From contig QBMS01000052.1 of assembly GCA_003249095.1 (NCBI GenBank), forward strand, positions 15,806-52,049: DNA of 36,244 nucleotides. The letters run 5' to 3'. Below the pieces are notes generated by a model. It was not told where the DNA came from. It worked only from the letters and a program-made list of their open reading frames with translations, and ran no database searches. This stretch comes from Snowella sp. (GTDB lineage Bacteria; Cyanobacteriota; Cyanobacteriia; Cyanobacteriales; Microcystaceae). Below are positions 16,104 to 25,113 of this stretch, in pieces (positions within the stretch are counted from its first letter, which is position 1; every line of letters starts with the position of its first letter). Both the position numbers and the translations under genes were made by a program.

Positions 16104-18080
16104 CTATTCTGGCTGGGTCAAAGATTCCTTCGTGATCGCCTGATTGGGGAGAGTCACATTAAACGTTACCAAGGGAACCTCCTCCACATCGGGCAGAGTT
16201 GCAAGAGCCAGACGAGAAGTTTGTACGCCCCCTGATAAACGTTTGAGCAAATTCGGGCGGGGATCATGCAATAAATAGAAAATTTCATCTTCCGCCAGCC
16301 AATCCTCATTGGGTCTCACCAAGTATAAATTTCCCTGACGTTTTACCAGAAGAGGCAACAACTCCTCAGAACGAATTAACGCTTCGATATGAGCTTTGTG
16401 TAGGGATAGTCCCGTCTCCCGAAAAACAGTTTTACCGAGTTTTACGTGATCATCTTTTAAATATTGATTCCAAGTCTTGAAAGCCTTTTGATCCATTGAT
16501 ACTTGAACAACCTTCGATTGAGCTTGAGCAACTTTCGGTTTAACAATAGCAACTTCTTCATTGCCATTAGTCGGAAAAATCGCATAAACGCGGGGTAACT
16601 TAAATTCTTCCAAAGCTCGTTGAGCCAACACTAAATTCACTTCCCCATTACTCGTGAGAGCAATAAAGGTTCCCATCGAATCAATGCCCGCCTCTTCTAG
16701 GGTTTTATGGTCTAAACCACTACTTTGAAATACCGTTAAATTCTCTGCTTCGGCAACTTGACAAGCTTCAGGATCGGTATCGATCAGAACAACGGATTCT
16801 CCCTGTAACTGGAAAAGTTTAGCAATGAGGCGACCAAGGGGCGTACAACCGATAATCACAGCCCCCGTTGCCGTTGATGAAGTAATCCCCAGCAATTGAG
16901 CCAAAAGACGAGCGGTTAATCCCTGAATAAAGACCGTCATCATAATCGTTAGAAAAACAAGAGCCTTGATCGCATCTCCCCCATTAATCCCCTGTTGTGT
17001 CAATAAAATTGCAAACAAAGAGGCAACCGAGGCGGAAACAATCCCCCTGGGAGAAATCCAAGCCACAAAAAGTTTTTGTCGCCAGTTCAAATCACTATTA
17101 ATGGTGCAGATCAATACACTAATGGGTCGAACAATAAACATTAAAGTGAGAACCGTCCAGACACTGCCCCAACCCAAAGCCACGATACTGGCTAGGGATA
17201 AATCGGCGGCCAAGAGAATAAACAGGATTGAAACGCAAAGAATCGTTAATTTCCCTTTAAAACGTTTTAACAGCCGTTCATCGGGTAAATCAGAGGAATT
17301 TAGGACAATGCCTGTCGCCACCGTTGCCATTAATCCTGATTCACTGATTAAGGCTTGGGAACCGCCAAAAACTGCCCAAACCCCCGCTAAAACCACTAGA
17401 TTATTCAGATCTTCCGATAAAAAAGTCGCTTTTTTGATAAAGAAACTGAGTAACCAACCGCCGAAAATACCTACCCCCAAACCAATGCCAGTTCGTAGGA
17501 ATAAGCCGATCGCAATTTCGGTAATATCGCTTTCTACACTGATATTGGTCTTAAAAATCGTCTCTAGAACTACAACAGCCAGAATCGCGCCCACAGGATC
17601 AATCAGCACCCCTTCTCCTTCTAAGAGAGCGGCAACGGAGCGTTCAACCTGTACCTGTTTGATCATCGGGCCAACAACGGTAGGGCCAGTGACCACCACG
17701 AGAGAACCGTAGAGGAAGGCGATCGCCCAGGGAAATTCGGCTAACCAATGGGCGGCCATGCCTGCTCCTGCGAGGGTAATCAGGGTTCCAATGGTGACAA
17801 GATTGCGTAAACTCCCTGACACTTGGCTTAATTCGCGTAAACTCAGATTTAAACCGCCCTCAAATAGGATAATTGCCACGGCCAAAGCGACGATGACCTC
17901 TAAGCCCACGCCCAAATCCTGGGGATGGAGAATATGTAACCCATTTGTCCCCAAAAGAATACCAAAGCACAATAAAAAAACAATACTGGGAACCTGAAGA
18001 TAGGCCGCAAGAACTTGGGCGCTGATTCCTGCCAGTACCGTGATGACGATTTGAAGTGTTAGGTTGAGTGATCCTTCCAT
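16104..18080 (-). CDS. CPA1-type cation/proton antiporter with RCK (TrkA-N) domain
   Basis: The product has 658 residues. Residues 1-400 form about 12 membrane helices of the Na+/H+ exchanger fold, with LFEGGLNL (73-80), TGPTVVGP (131-138), the ion-binding GEGVLIDPVGAI (D161, ID in place of the more usual ND), RPISVL (318-323) and SPRGIVSAS (343-351). From about 406 a Rossmann domain starts (VIIGCTPLGR, then VVLIDTDPEA), the RCK/TrkA-N nucleotide-binding unit. An additional C-terminal region of about 140 residues resembles RCK-C. It likely exchanges Na+ or K+ for H+ at the plasma membrane, gated by nucleotide binding. Substrate ion and direction are not readable from sequence. Confidence 0.9.
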   Translation of the reverse strand: MEGSLNLTLQIVITVLAGISAQVLAAYLQVPSIVFLLCFGILLGTNGLHILHPQDLGVGLEVIVALAVAIILFEGGLNLSLRELSQVSGSLRNLVTIGTLITLAGAGMAAHWLAEFPWAIAFLYGSLVVVTGPTVVGPMIKQVQVERSVAALLEGEGVLIDPVGAILAVVVLETIFKTNISVESDITEIAIGLFLRTGIGLGVGIFGGWLLSFFIKKATFLSEDLNNLVVLAGVWAVFGGSQALISESGLMATVATGIVLNSSDLPDERLLKRFKGKLTILCVSILFILLAADLSLASIVALGWGSVWTVLTLMFIVRPISVLICTINSDLNWRQKLFVAWISPRGIVSASVASLFAILLTQQGINGGDAIKALVFLTIMMTVFIQGLTARLLAQLLGITSSTATGAVIIGCTPLGRLIAKLFQLQGESVVLIDTDPEACQVAEAENLTVFQSSGLDHKTLEEAGIDSMGTFIALTSNGEVNLVLAQRALEEFKLPRVYAIFPTNGNEEVAIVKPKVAQAQSKVVQVSMDQKAFKTWNQYLKDDHVKLGKTVFRETGLSLHKAHIEALIRSEELLPLLVKRQGNLYLVRPNEDWLAEDEIFYLLHDPRPNLLKRLSGGVQTSRLALATLPDVEEVPLVTFNVTLPNQAITKESLTQPE

Positions 18081-18214
18081 GCAACTGTCATGTTAGTGCG
18101 TTTTTTGAGAAATGGCTAGAAGGTAGTTTGGATATTCGATTAAATTAAACCGTGAATAAATTTTAGATGTAAGGATTATTCTCGCTAGAATTCGGAAAAC
18201 GGCAGTGATCGCTG

Positions 18215-19819
18215 TTAGAAATATTGTTTTGCGTCTTCCAAATGCTTAATTAAAGTGCTGTGGGGCAAGGGGCCTTCCAGATGTTGCCAGGGTAATATTT
18301 GATCCACTGACCAATTTTGAAAAACATAATAATCTAAATCGGGAAGCTGTCCTTTTAATTCCTTAAAAGCTCTTTTATAACTGCCTAAAGTGTCGCCATA
18401 ATGTCGGGTTAATTCTAATAGGGGAGTCAAACGGCGATCGCCACGAGAAATGAGGGTTTGGATCACTGACCAATTATAACTTTCAGGTCGAAACTCAATG
18501 CCCTGAGAATGTAGCTTTTTTTGGAAAAATTTTAAGCGTTTTTCTGCCTGGGGATTAACACCAAACCACTGAAAAGGCGTATGGGCTTTGGGAACAAAGG
18601 TACTACAGCCAAAGGTTAATCGTAAACCAGGAGCCGTTTTTTTAACTAAACGTAAAAGCTCAACGGTTTCAGCAATATCAGTTTCCGATTCTCCTGGAAT
18701 TCCTGCCATACCATAGAATTTTAGATTATGTAATCCCCCTGCTTTTGCATTAATGGCGGCCTGTAAAATTTCTTCATTACTCAGTTTTTTATTGACAATT
18801 TTACGAATTTTTTCACTTCCACTTTCAATGGCGATCGTAATAGAACGAGTATCTCTTGAAGCCAGGGTTTTGGCTAATTTTTCCGTGACCGTATTCGTCC
18901 GAACGGAGGCAATACTTAAACGAATCTGTTGATATTGAGGTTGGGATAAGTAATCTAACAGGGTTTCAAATTCAGGATGTTGGGTGACAGACGCGCCTAA
19001 TAAACCGATGCGATCGCTGACTTTTAAACCTTTTTCAATGGCAGGAATTAGGGAAGTTTCCAGATCGGCGGTACGAAAGGGTAAGGTCAAATAACTGGCC
19101 AAACAAAACCGACACATTTCGGGACAACTTCTGACCACTTCCACCATGTAAATATTTTCCCAGGCGGCTTTTTTGGTGACAACGGTAGAGGCAGATAAAA
19201 CATTTCCCCGATAGGTTTGTTTTTTCACAGTTACGGGAATACCAGAATCAATGGGATTAATGGCCGCAATTTCTCCCGTTAAATTGGTATAAGTAACTTC
19301 ATATAAACTGGGAATATAAATACCTGGAATCGTCGCAAGATGGCGTAATTTCGTTTTTCGATCTGCATTTCTAACCAATTTATGGGCAGTTAAAAAATTA
19401 CTGATTAAATCTTCTCCATCTCCCAATAAAATCACATCAAAAAAAGCGGCAAAGGGTTCGGGATTCGCGGTTAAAACAGGGCCGCCGCCAAAAACTAAGG
19501 GATGATTATTGTCTCTTTCTTTGGCATGGCGAGGAATTTCTAATAATTCCAATAAATTTAAGATATTGACGTAATCTAATTCCCAGGAAAAGGAAAATCC
19601 TAATAATTCAGGCGATCGCGGTAGGTCTTCCTGGGTGTCGGTAAAGAGGCGACTGACGGAAATATCGGAGCGAGTGGCGAGATTTGCCCAAATAATCTGA
19701 TAGCCCAGGCTAGTAATTCCTACACTGTATTCATTCGGAAAGGCAAAAATGACGGGAATCGCGTCATCGTCGGGTGTAACGGGTGTAAATAATAATTTTT
19801 CATACTTTGCTTCTTTCAT
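18215..19819 (-). CDS. Radical SAM protein with N-terminal B12-binding-like domain
   Basis: The product has 534 residues. An N-terminal domain of about 150 residues resembles the cobalamin-binding fold (GITSLGYQIIWANL, ELLGFSFSWELDYVN, VFGGGPVLTANPEPFA, DVILLGDGE) seen in B12-type radical SAM enzymes. The radical SAM core follows with C-x3-C-x2-C at C232, C236 and C239 (SCPEMCRFC), then IAIESGSEKIRK and GIPGESETDI. C-terminal residues 430-530 are extra. The reaction is not known to me. Related proteins are conserved in cyanobacteria. There is no characteristic D-x-H-x-x-G motif for B12, so the corrin may not be bound in the classic base-off way. It lies downstream of hisD, separated by a palindrome. 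Confidence 0.85.
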   Translation of the reverse strand: MKEAKYEKLLFTPVTPDDDAIPVIFAFPNEYSVGITSLGYQIIWANLATRSDISVSRLFTDTQEDLPRSPELLGFSFSWELDYVNILNLLELLEIPRHAKERDNNHPLVFGGGPVLTANPEPFAAFFDVILLGDGEDLISNFLTAHKLVRNADRKTKLRHLATIPGIYIPSLYEVTYTNLTGEIAAINPIDSGIPVTVKKQTYRGNVLSASTVVTKKAAWENIYMVEVVRSCPEMCRFCLASYLTLPFRTADLETSLIPAIEKGLKVSDRIGLLGASVTQHPEFETLLDYLSQPQYQQIRLSIASVRTNTVTEKLAKTLASRDTRSITIAIESGSEKIRKIVNKKLSNEEILQAAINAKAGGLHNLKFYGMAGIPGESETDIAETVELLRLVKKTAPGLRLTFGCSTFVPKAHTPFQWFGVNPQAEKRLKFFQKKLHSQGIEFRPESYNWSVIQTLISRGDRRLTPLLELTRHYGDTLGSYKRAFKELKGQLPDLDYYVFQNWSVDQILPWQHLEGPLPHSTLIKHLEDAKQYF

Positions 19820-19872
19820 TGACTTATTTTAAAAATTCTCCAACGGCGATCGCTAAGGGTTCTAATGATAAC

Positions 19873-19890
19873 AAGGGGCTTAAGCCCCTT
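19873..19890. repeat. 18-bp perfect palindrome, copy B1
   Basis: AAGGGGCTTAAGCCCCTT lies between hisD and the radical SAM gene. The same palindrome, in the same local context (ACA before, GCCT after), is at 34780-34797. It has no U-run, so it is not a simple terminator. Confidence 0.8.
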
Positions 19891-19919
19891 GCCTAGAGAT
19901 TTGTTTGGTGACAAATAGT

Positions 19920-21254
19920 TTAGTGTAACCCTTTAAAAATATTTTCTCGTTCTTCAATAGCCAAGGCATGGGCGGGAAAATCTTCATAATGAGCTAGGGT
20001 TTTCACCGTTTTTTTGACCCCTTCAAATCCTTCTTGAGTTAAATAGGCCACTGTCGCTCGTTTGAGAAAATCAAAGACAGAAACGGCTGAAAAAGAACGG
20101 GCAAATCCCCCTGTGGGCAACACCGCATTAACCCCGATCGCGTAGGTTGCGGCAGAAGAGGGAGTGTAAGCACCGAGTAAAATTTCCCCTGCATTTTTGA
20201 TTTTTCCGACTAAACTCATCGGATCGGAAACGAGAAGTTCCAAATGTTCGGGAGCGTAATCATTAATAAATTCAATGGATGCTTCTAAACTGTCGGTCAA
20301 CAAAATCGCACCATAGGCCGCTAAACCCTGTTCACAAAAATCCTTGCGCCATTGGGGTAATTGTTGGAGATAGTGGTCGATCCATTGCTGGGCTTCCTTC
20401 GCAACTTTTTCGCTGTGGGTGACGAGTAGGGCGGCAGAGTCGGAACCGTGTTCAGCTTCGATCAATAAATCTAGGGCGGCTAGTCGGGGATCGGTCGATT
20501 CATCCGCTAAAACAATGGATTCACTAGGGCCTGCGGGTAATCCCACATCCACAATGCCCGATAAAATCCGTTTTGCCGCCGCACCGTAAATGCTACAGGG
20601 GCCAATTAATTTATCCACTTTCGGAATGGTTTCCGTCCCCAAGGCGATCGCGGCTAGGGCTTGCACTCCACCCAATTTATAAACCTCGGTGACTCCTGCC
20701 ATCTGGGCGGCAACGAGGGAAACGGGTTCAACTTTACCGTTTTTATCGGGGGGCGTACAAACTACAACTTTTTCAACTCCCGCAACGCTTGCAGGAACCG
20801 CCAACATCAACATCATGGAAGGAAACGCACCTTTTCCCCTGGGAACATATAAACCGACCTTGGAAATCGGTGTGATTTTTTCTCCTGCAAAAACCCCAGG
20901 CTCAATTTCTGCTAAGTGCATTTCGGGGGGCATTTGCTTTTGATGGACGGACTGAATATTTTTAAAGGCGTGTTCTACGGCTTGTTTAATATCGGGATCA
21001 ATTATTTCCCACGCTTCAGCGAATTCTGCTTCCGTTACCTTAATATTTTCAGCCGTTGCCCCTGCATAATCAAATTTACGGGCATATTCAATCACTCCCC
21101 CGTCCCCATTTTCTTTGATCTTATTAATCACTTCCTGGGCGATCGCGAGAGCTTGATCAATATCTAACTCAGAGCGTCGTTTGAGTTTGTCCAGTTCGGC
21201 GGGGGTCAACTGAGAGAGTTTTAAAATACGGGTCAAAGTACGGCTCACGGTCAA
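19920..21254 (-). CDS. hisD: Histidinol dehydrogenase
   Basis: The product has 444 residues, normal for HisD. The enzyme is cytoplasmic and zinc-dependent, and oxidises L-histidinol to histidine in two NAD+ steps, the last of histidine synthesis. Family signatures are visible: YVPRGKGAFPSMMLMLAVPA, VCTPPDKNG, KVDKLIGPCSIYGAAAKR, LPAGPSESIVLADE, EAEHGSDSAALLVT and NDYAPEHLELL, including the paired zinc and catalytic His regions. ATG 21254 is followed by the expected TRILKLSQLTPAEL. No other his gene is adjacent, as is usual for scattered cyanobacterial his genes. Confidence 0.97.
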   Translation of the reverse strand: MTVSRTLTRILKLSQLTPAELDKLKRRSELDIDQALAIAQEVINKIKENGDGGVIEYARKFDYAGATAENIKVTEAEFAEAWEIIDPDIKQAVEHAFKNIQSVHQKQMPPEMHLAEIEPGVFAGEKITPISKVGLYVPRGKGAFPSMMLMLAVPASVAGVEKVVVCTPPDKNGKVEPVSLVAAQMAGVTEVYKLGGVQALAAIALGTETIPKVDKLIGPCSIYGAAAKRILSGIVDVGLPAGPSESIVLADESTDPRLAALDLLIEAEHGSDSAALLVTHSEKVAKEAQQWIDHYLQQLPQWRKDFCEQGLAAYGAILLTDSLEASIEFINDYAPEHLELLVSDPMSLVGKIKNAGEILLGAYTPSSAATYAIGVNAVLPTGGFARSFSAVSVFDFLKRATVAYLTQEGFEGVKKTVKTLAHYEDFPAHALAIEERENIFKGLH

Positions 21255-21360
21255 ATTCCTAAAATTTTTAAACTAAAAAATAGGGGAACATTGTTTGCCC
21301 AAAAGCCCAGTTCCCCGTTGTATAAATCGATTCGGTATTCCTGGTTATCGATATGTTTTA

Positions 21361-21431
21361 GCCCCCCTAGCCCCCCAACTTTGGGGGGAATAATTGCTGG
21401 AAGTCCCCCAGAATTGGGGGATTTAGGGGGC
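21361..21431. repeat. GC-rich imperfect palindromic element
   Basis: This is a 71-base inverted-repeat array. Outer arms start GCCCCCCTAG and end TTTAGGGGGC, with inner C-runs pairing G-runs (CCCCCC...GGGGGG and CCCCCAGAATTGGGGG). It lies between the EbfC gene and hisD on the minus strand. It might end EbfC transcription or lower read-through, which is not demonstrated. A 75-residue frame across it is only repeat-derived. Confidence 0.75.
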
Positions 21432-21494
21432 AATAAACAATCATTGTCATAAAGAGGATTCTTTCTATGACTTCGCAACGCTATCGACTATTCC

Positions 21495-21839
21495 TTACAA
21501 ACCAGGTAAATTCAAACCACTGGTCAATTCTTCCATCTTGGCACGCATGGTTTCGGTCGATTGGGCATAGGCGGCTTTCATCGCGTCCGTAACTAATCCA
21601 GCAAGGGCATCCGCACCCTTTTCGTAGGCTGTAGGAGTAATCACAATGCCTAGTGGCTCTTGATTGCCTGACATGGTTACAGTGACGGAACCATCTTCAC
21701 TACTGCCTTGGATTTCCATTTTTTCCAAGTCTTCTTGGAGTTGTTTGGCTCCTTCTTGGACTTGTTGCGCTTTTTGGAATGCCTCTTGCAATTCTTTAAT
21801 TTTGCCTAGACCAAATCCGAATCCTTTACCCTGTGTCAT
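21495..21839 (-). CDS. YbaB/EbfC family nucleoid-associated protein
   Basis: The product has 114 residues from ATG 21839 ([18 protein letters not shown]), which fits the family. The in-frame upstream extension to 21962 is hydrophobic, AT-rich and not family-like. A helical N-terminal part ([26 protein letters not shown]) is followed by the beta core ([18 protein letters not shown]) and a C-terminal helix. YbaB/EbfC proteins form tweezer-like dimers that bind DNA and affect nucleoid organisation and gene expression. It lies 240 bases upstream of hisD on the same strand, with a palindromic element between. Confidence 0.92.
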   Translation of the reverse strand: MTQGKGFGFGLGKIKELQEAFQKAQQVQEGAKQLQEDLEKMEIQGSSEDGSVTVTMSGNQEPLGIVITPTAYEKGADALAGLVTDAMKAAYAQSTETMRAKMEELTSGLNLPGL

Positions 21840-22150
21840 AATTAGTTTTACTGAAACCGTGATTAATATATTAATACAGGACAATATCCTGTTTTTCGAG
21901 ACAAATATCTGCACAAACTGAGGCAGAATTTTTGAGTAATGGGGTTTCCTAACCCATAACATCAGATTATTATAACCTATGGGGATATTTCTCGTTTAAT
22001 TTGCAGGTGCGATCGCTTTCATGTCGATCTATTGACCCAAAAAACGAAGCAAATTTCCCAAAAACTGGAGTTATTACTGTTTTAAATGACTCTATTCTTG
22101 AGACAATTAGAAATCAACTTTAGTCAAATTCACTTATTTCCTATTTACCT
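21840..22150. other. Divergent promoter region between EbfC and psbQ
   Basis: About 310 bases lie between the divergent starts. I see one GCGATCGC (about 22010) and AT-rich stretches. No convincing full sigma-70 promoter or operator stands out by eye. Confidence 0.4.
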
Positions 22151-22597
22151 ATGCCACGTTTTCGCTCTTTCATTTCCCTCCTCTTGGTACTTATAACGAC
22201 CTTTTTGGTTAGTTGCAGTAGTCCCGAAGTTGCGATCCCAACTACTTACACACCTGAAAAAATTGCTGAACTTCAAGTTTATGTCAAACCCGTTGAAGAA
22301 GCTCGTGAAAAGCTAGAAGTATTAAAAAAACTCATTTCCGATCAAAATTGGGTTGATACTCGTACCTGGATTCATGGCCCCCTCGGAAAATTGCGTCAAG
22401 ATATGCTGGGTTTATCCCGCTCTCTGTTACCAAAAGATCAGGATGAAGCGACCAGACTTGCCCGTGAAGTATTTGGTCATCTTGAACGTTTAGACGCATC
22501 AGCTAAAGACCGCAGTTTGTCGGCGGCGGGTGTTCAGTATGCCGAAGCCCTAAAAGATTATGATGCTTTTCTAAATTTAATTCCTAAAGCGAGTTAA
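22151..22597 (+). CDS. psbQ: Photosystem II lumenal lipoprotein PsbQ (CyanoQ)
   Basis: The product has 148 residues. A bacterial lipoprotein signal peptide ends at the lipobox LVSC (Cys22), so the mature protein is lipid-anchored on the lumenal side of the thylakoid membrane, as known for CyanoQ. The mature part is a four-helix bundle: TYTPEKIAELQVYVKPVEEAREKL, then NWVDTRTWIHGPLGKLRQDMLGL, LPKDQDEATRLAREVFGHLERLD and a final YAEALKDYDAFLNLIP helix. CyanoQ binds the oxygen-evolving side of PSII (CP47/PsbO region) and supports stability and water oxidation. It is followed by a rho-independent terminator, so it is probably monocistronic. Confidence 0.94.
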   Translation: MPRFRSFISLLLVLITTFLVSCSSPEVAIPTTYTPEKIAELQVYVKPVEEAREKLEVLKKLISDQNWVDTRTWIHGPLGKLRQDMLGLSRSLLPKDQDEATRLAREVFGHLERLDASAKDRSLSAAGVQYAEALKDYDAFLNLIPKAS

Positions 22598-22925
22598 ATT
22601 TTCAATGATTTGATTGTCTAAAAACTTGGGAGTCGGGAGAGATTGGGTTTACTTAAACGGGTCTTTTTCCGACTTTTTTGCTGATTACCCCTTTAGAAAT
22701 CTATAGTTATGTAAAAACCGAGTGAATGAGTGTTGGATATTTTTTTCGGAAGTTATGAAATTTACTCCGTTAAACTTTAGCGGGGCGATCGCCTCTTTTG
22801 TAATTTGTGCTTGAATAAAGAAGAACTCCCAGAGAGGTTTGCTCGTTATAACCACTTTTTTTGTCCTGAAAAAAGACAGTAAATAATAATTTCTGATTTT
22901 TTGGATTGTTGAGTATTTTTTTCCC
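22598..22925. other. Intergenic region psbQ to glycosyltransferase
   Basis: About 330 bases lie here: the psbQ terminator, one HIP1 site (about 22787) and the promoter region of the glycosyltransferase gene. A minus-strand frame across it has no recognisable content. Confidence 0.4.
22631..22679 (+). terminator. Rho-independent terminator after psbQ
   Basis: AGTCGG (22631-22636) pairs with CCGACT (22669-22674), with additional partial pairing inside (GTTT...AAAC). A run of six T (22674-22679) follows. It lies 34 bases after the psbQ stop. Confidence 0.7.
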
Positions 22926-24626
22926 ATGAATCATTCTTCCTCTGTTTCAGGTCGTACCCAACGTCAATGGCGAAAAGAAGAGCGTTGGCTGGAATGGCTA
23001 TGCCTGGGCAGCCTATGGATATCAGCCTTATTTTTATTTTGTAGTGGTCTGAATCAAGGGCCACTTCTAGATGGACAGGAAGCCACCCTCGCCCAGGTTG
23101 CCAAAGAAATTATTCAAGCTTCTCCATCTCAATTTGAGGTATTGCAAGATTTTTCGGCCACCTTGAGTGGAAACAATGCTATTCCAGAGGCGATGAAAAA
23201 CGTTGCCATCAACGATCCTTGGTTTTTTCCGACACTGTGGGGTCAGCCCTATTTTGACCATTCTTTTTTAGTCCCTAGTTTGATTGCGATCGCCTACCAA
23301 TGGGGCGGAATTCATGAATGGACAACCCGTTTACCGATCGCCTTATTAACGTCATTGAGTGTTCCTTTGTTTTATAAAGCCAGCAAAGAACTTTTTTTCA
23401 CCCGTTTAACAGCATTTTTTGCAGGATTTGTTTATCTTACGCTCCTTTTTGTTGCTTATTGGGGAAGTTTAGGAACAGTAAATGGAGTTGTTTTATTTTG
23501 TACCGTTCTCTTGATGGACGGTGTTTTGCGATCGCGTCGAGACTTACGGGCCTCATTAGAGGTGGGCTTGGCTCTGACCGGGTTATTGTTCACTGAACCC
23601 TTATTGGGCATACTCCTGAGCGCAACAGTAATCGGTTTTTGGGCTTGGGATACGCCTCGACTATTGCAATCTCCGAGCATTGCTTTCGGTGTTTTGTTGG
23701 GACTCGTTCCCGCGATCGCCTGGTATGGCTATCAATGGGAACAGTACGGCTCGGTTTTTTTGCAAGAAATTTTATCTCCTCAAGAATTTACCGCCCAGGG
23801 ACAGTGGTTCAAATTAGTTCTTTTCTATGGACTCAAACTAAGTCTGTATTCCTTACCCTGGTTAATTTTTGCAATTTATGGCTGGCAAATTACCTGGAAG
23901 TCTCAGTACTGGAGTTGGGCGAGATTTATTCTCAGTTGGAGCGGTGGTTATACCCTACTCCTCCTGCTGATGCCAGGCTATTGGGAAGCCGCTTTAATTC
24001 CTCTCTTTCCCCTGTTAGCTTTAACTGTGGCGATCGCCCTCATCCAACTCCGCAATTTTCCGCTAATAGTTCCCTACCCTAAACCCCTGCGACTTGCTTT
24101 ACTCGGATTTGCTTTAATTAGTGTCTTAGTTACTGCGGCGATCGCCTTCAACTGGCCCATTAATTGGCTTTCTACCCATGAACAACCCTTTGCCCTATTA
24201 ATCCTATTTTTCCTCTCTTTTACCCTGATTATGTCCGCCAATCTGATGGATCGCCATCGAACCGAATTTATCCCGATTTTAATGTGGGGAATCTACGTTT
24301 CTTTGGTGTTATTTGTTAATACTCCTTTTGGGCTAGAGGGGTTTTCAGAAAATTATCCCGTCAAACCAGTTGCCAGTTTAATTCAAACAACAGTTCCTCC
24401 GAATCAGTTAATTTATACCTCTTTTCCGAGGGAAAGATCGAGTTTAAATTTTTATAGTAATCATCCAGTTATTCCTGCGGAGAAAAAAGAATTATTAAAG
24501 TATTGGCAAAAAAATAAATCCCCCTATCTTTTAGTGGATGGAGAGACCCTATCAAGCCTAAAAAAATCCTCCGTTAAACTGTTAGGAGAATCGGTTTCGG
24601 ATTTGTATTTAATCACAAAAAAATAG
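22926..24626 (+). CDS. GT39/ArnT-like membrane glycosyltransferase
   Basis: The product has 566 residues. A basic N-terminus is followed by a first membrane helix and then a loop with LLDGQEATLAQVAKEII. This is the site where GT-C enzymes of the PMT/ArnT (GT39/GT83) type carry their catalytic acidic residues; here Asp and Glu are present. Some 10-12 further membrane helices follow, then a soluble C-terminal domain of about 110 residues. Such enzymes transfer a sugar from a polyprenyl-phosphate donor to lipid or protein on the non-cytoplasmic face. The acceptor is unknown. Spacing and the preceding terminator suggest its own promoter. Confidence 0.85.
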   Translation: MNHSSSVSGRTQRQWRKEERWLEWLCLGSLWISALFLFCSGLNQGPLLDGQEATLAQVAKEIIQASPSQFEVLQDFSATLSGNNAIPEAMKNVAINDPWFFPTLWGQPYFDHSFLVPSLIAIAYQWGGIHEWTTRLPIALLTSLSVPLFYKASKELFFTRLTAFFAGFVYLTLLFVAYWGSLGTVNGVVLFCTVLLMDGVLRSRRDLRASLEVGLALTGLLFTEPLLGILLSATVIGFWAWDTPRLLQSPSIAFGVLLGLVPAIAWYGYQWEQYGSVFLQEILSPQEFTAQGQWFKLVLFYGLKLSLYSLPWLIFAIYGWQITWKSQYWSWARFILSWSGGYTLLLLLMPGYWEAALIPLFPLLALTVAIALIQLRNFPLIVPYPKPLRLALLGFALISVLVTAAIAFNWPINWLSTHEQPFALLILFFLSFTLIMSANLMDRHRTEFIPILMWGIYVSLVLFVNTPFGLEGFSENYPVKPVASLIQTTVPPNQLIYTSFPRERSSLNFYSNHPVIPAEKKELLKYWQKNKSPYLLVDGETLSSLKKSSVKLLGESVSDLYLITKK

Positions 24627-25113
24627 CCCTAGCGATGTAGAGTTAAAAGGTAAACCCAGCAATTGCTTATTCCTAGTTCCAGACAAGTTTGTGGCTACGA
24701 GAGAATAAGCCTTTCAGCTTCCTGAACCCCGTTCCAAAGTCCTTTGATGGTGTGTTTTTCGCTCAATAACACTCATCGGAAGGTACAAAAGACGATGCTT
24801 GATGTATGTTTTTTCGTAAAGCCCTTGAGCAAGAAGCTTTTAGAAATACAAGAAGACACAAACTTGTTCGGAACTAGCAGCATTTCATGTTGCTCACAAA
24901 ATTAATTAGTGTGATCTAAGTTTTGAGCAAATAAAAAAAGTTGATTTTTTAATTGATGGATTTAAGTTAGAGGTTGGCGATCGCCCCGATGAATTTAAGA
25001 TTTCCACAAAAAATTGGCCAAAACACTAAAGCTTGTCTTGCCAGAGTTTCACTTAAGATGCCACAATTAGGCAACAGATTTGCTATCAGCATTAGATTAG
25101 GAGCGGAAAAAGA
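24627..25113. other. Long intergenic region holding a structured-RNA candidate
   Basis: About 490 bases have no plausible protein gene. The first 250 bases hold the long-stem RNA candidate (24673-24877) and, directly after it, a short hairpin AGCAGCATTTCATGTTGCT (about 24876-24894). The remainder is AT-rich and leads into the TTG start of the histidine phosphatase gene at 25114. Confidence 0.5.
24673..24877 (+). ncRNA. Long-stem structured RNA, possibly 6S RNA (SsrS/SsaA)
   Basis: The ends are complementary: CTAGTTCC..ACAAGTTTGTG (24673-24693) pairs with CACAAACTTGT..GGAACTAG (24857-24877), 8 + 11 bp with a 2x2 interruption. Inside, AGCTTC (about 24717) can pair with GAAGCT, and an apical hairpin forms from GATGGTGT and ACACTCATC extended by CCTT/AAGG. 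A 205-nt RNA with a long closing stem, an open central region containing TTCCTGAACCCC and an apical stem is the 6S layout, and 6S RNA inhibits sigma-70-type RNA polymerase. Cyanobacterial 6S is about 185-200 nt. The strand is assumed from the 5' TCCTGA similarity. An element such as a miniature transposon is the main alternative. Confidence 0.5.

Noticed and set aside
16966-17712. 248-residue plus-strand frame inside the antiporter gene
   Set aside because: It is antisense to membrane helices of the antiporter. Its unusual composition (rich in Thr, Pro and Lys) is what the complement of hydrophobic codons gives.
21251-21478. 75-residue minus-strand frame between EbfC and hisD
   Set aside because: It runs through the C-rich/G-rich palindromic element and encodes repeat-derived residues.
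24838-24960. Rho-independent terminator after the RNA candidate
   Set aside because: A short hairpin (AGCAGCATTTCATGTTGCT) is present, but it is followed by CACAAAATT rather than a T-run, so I did not list it as a terminator.
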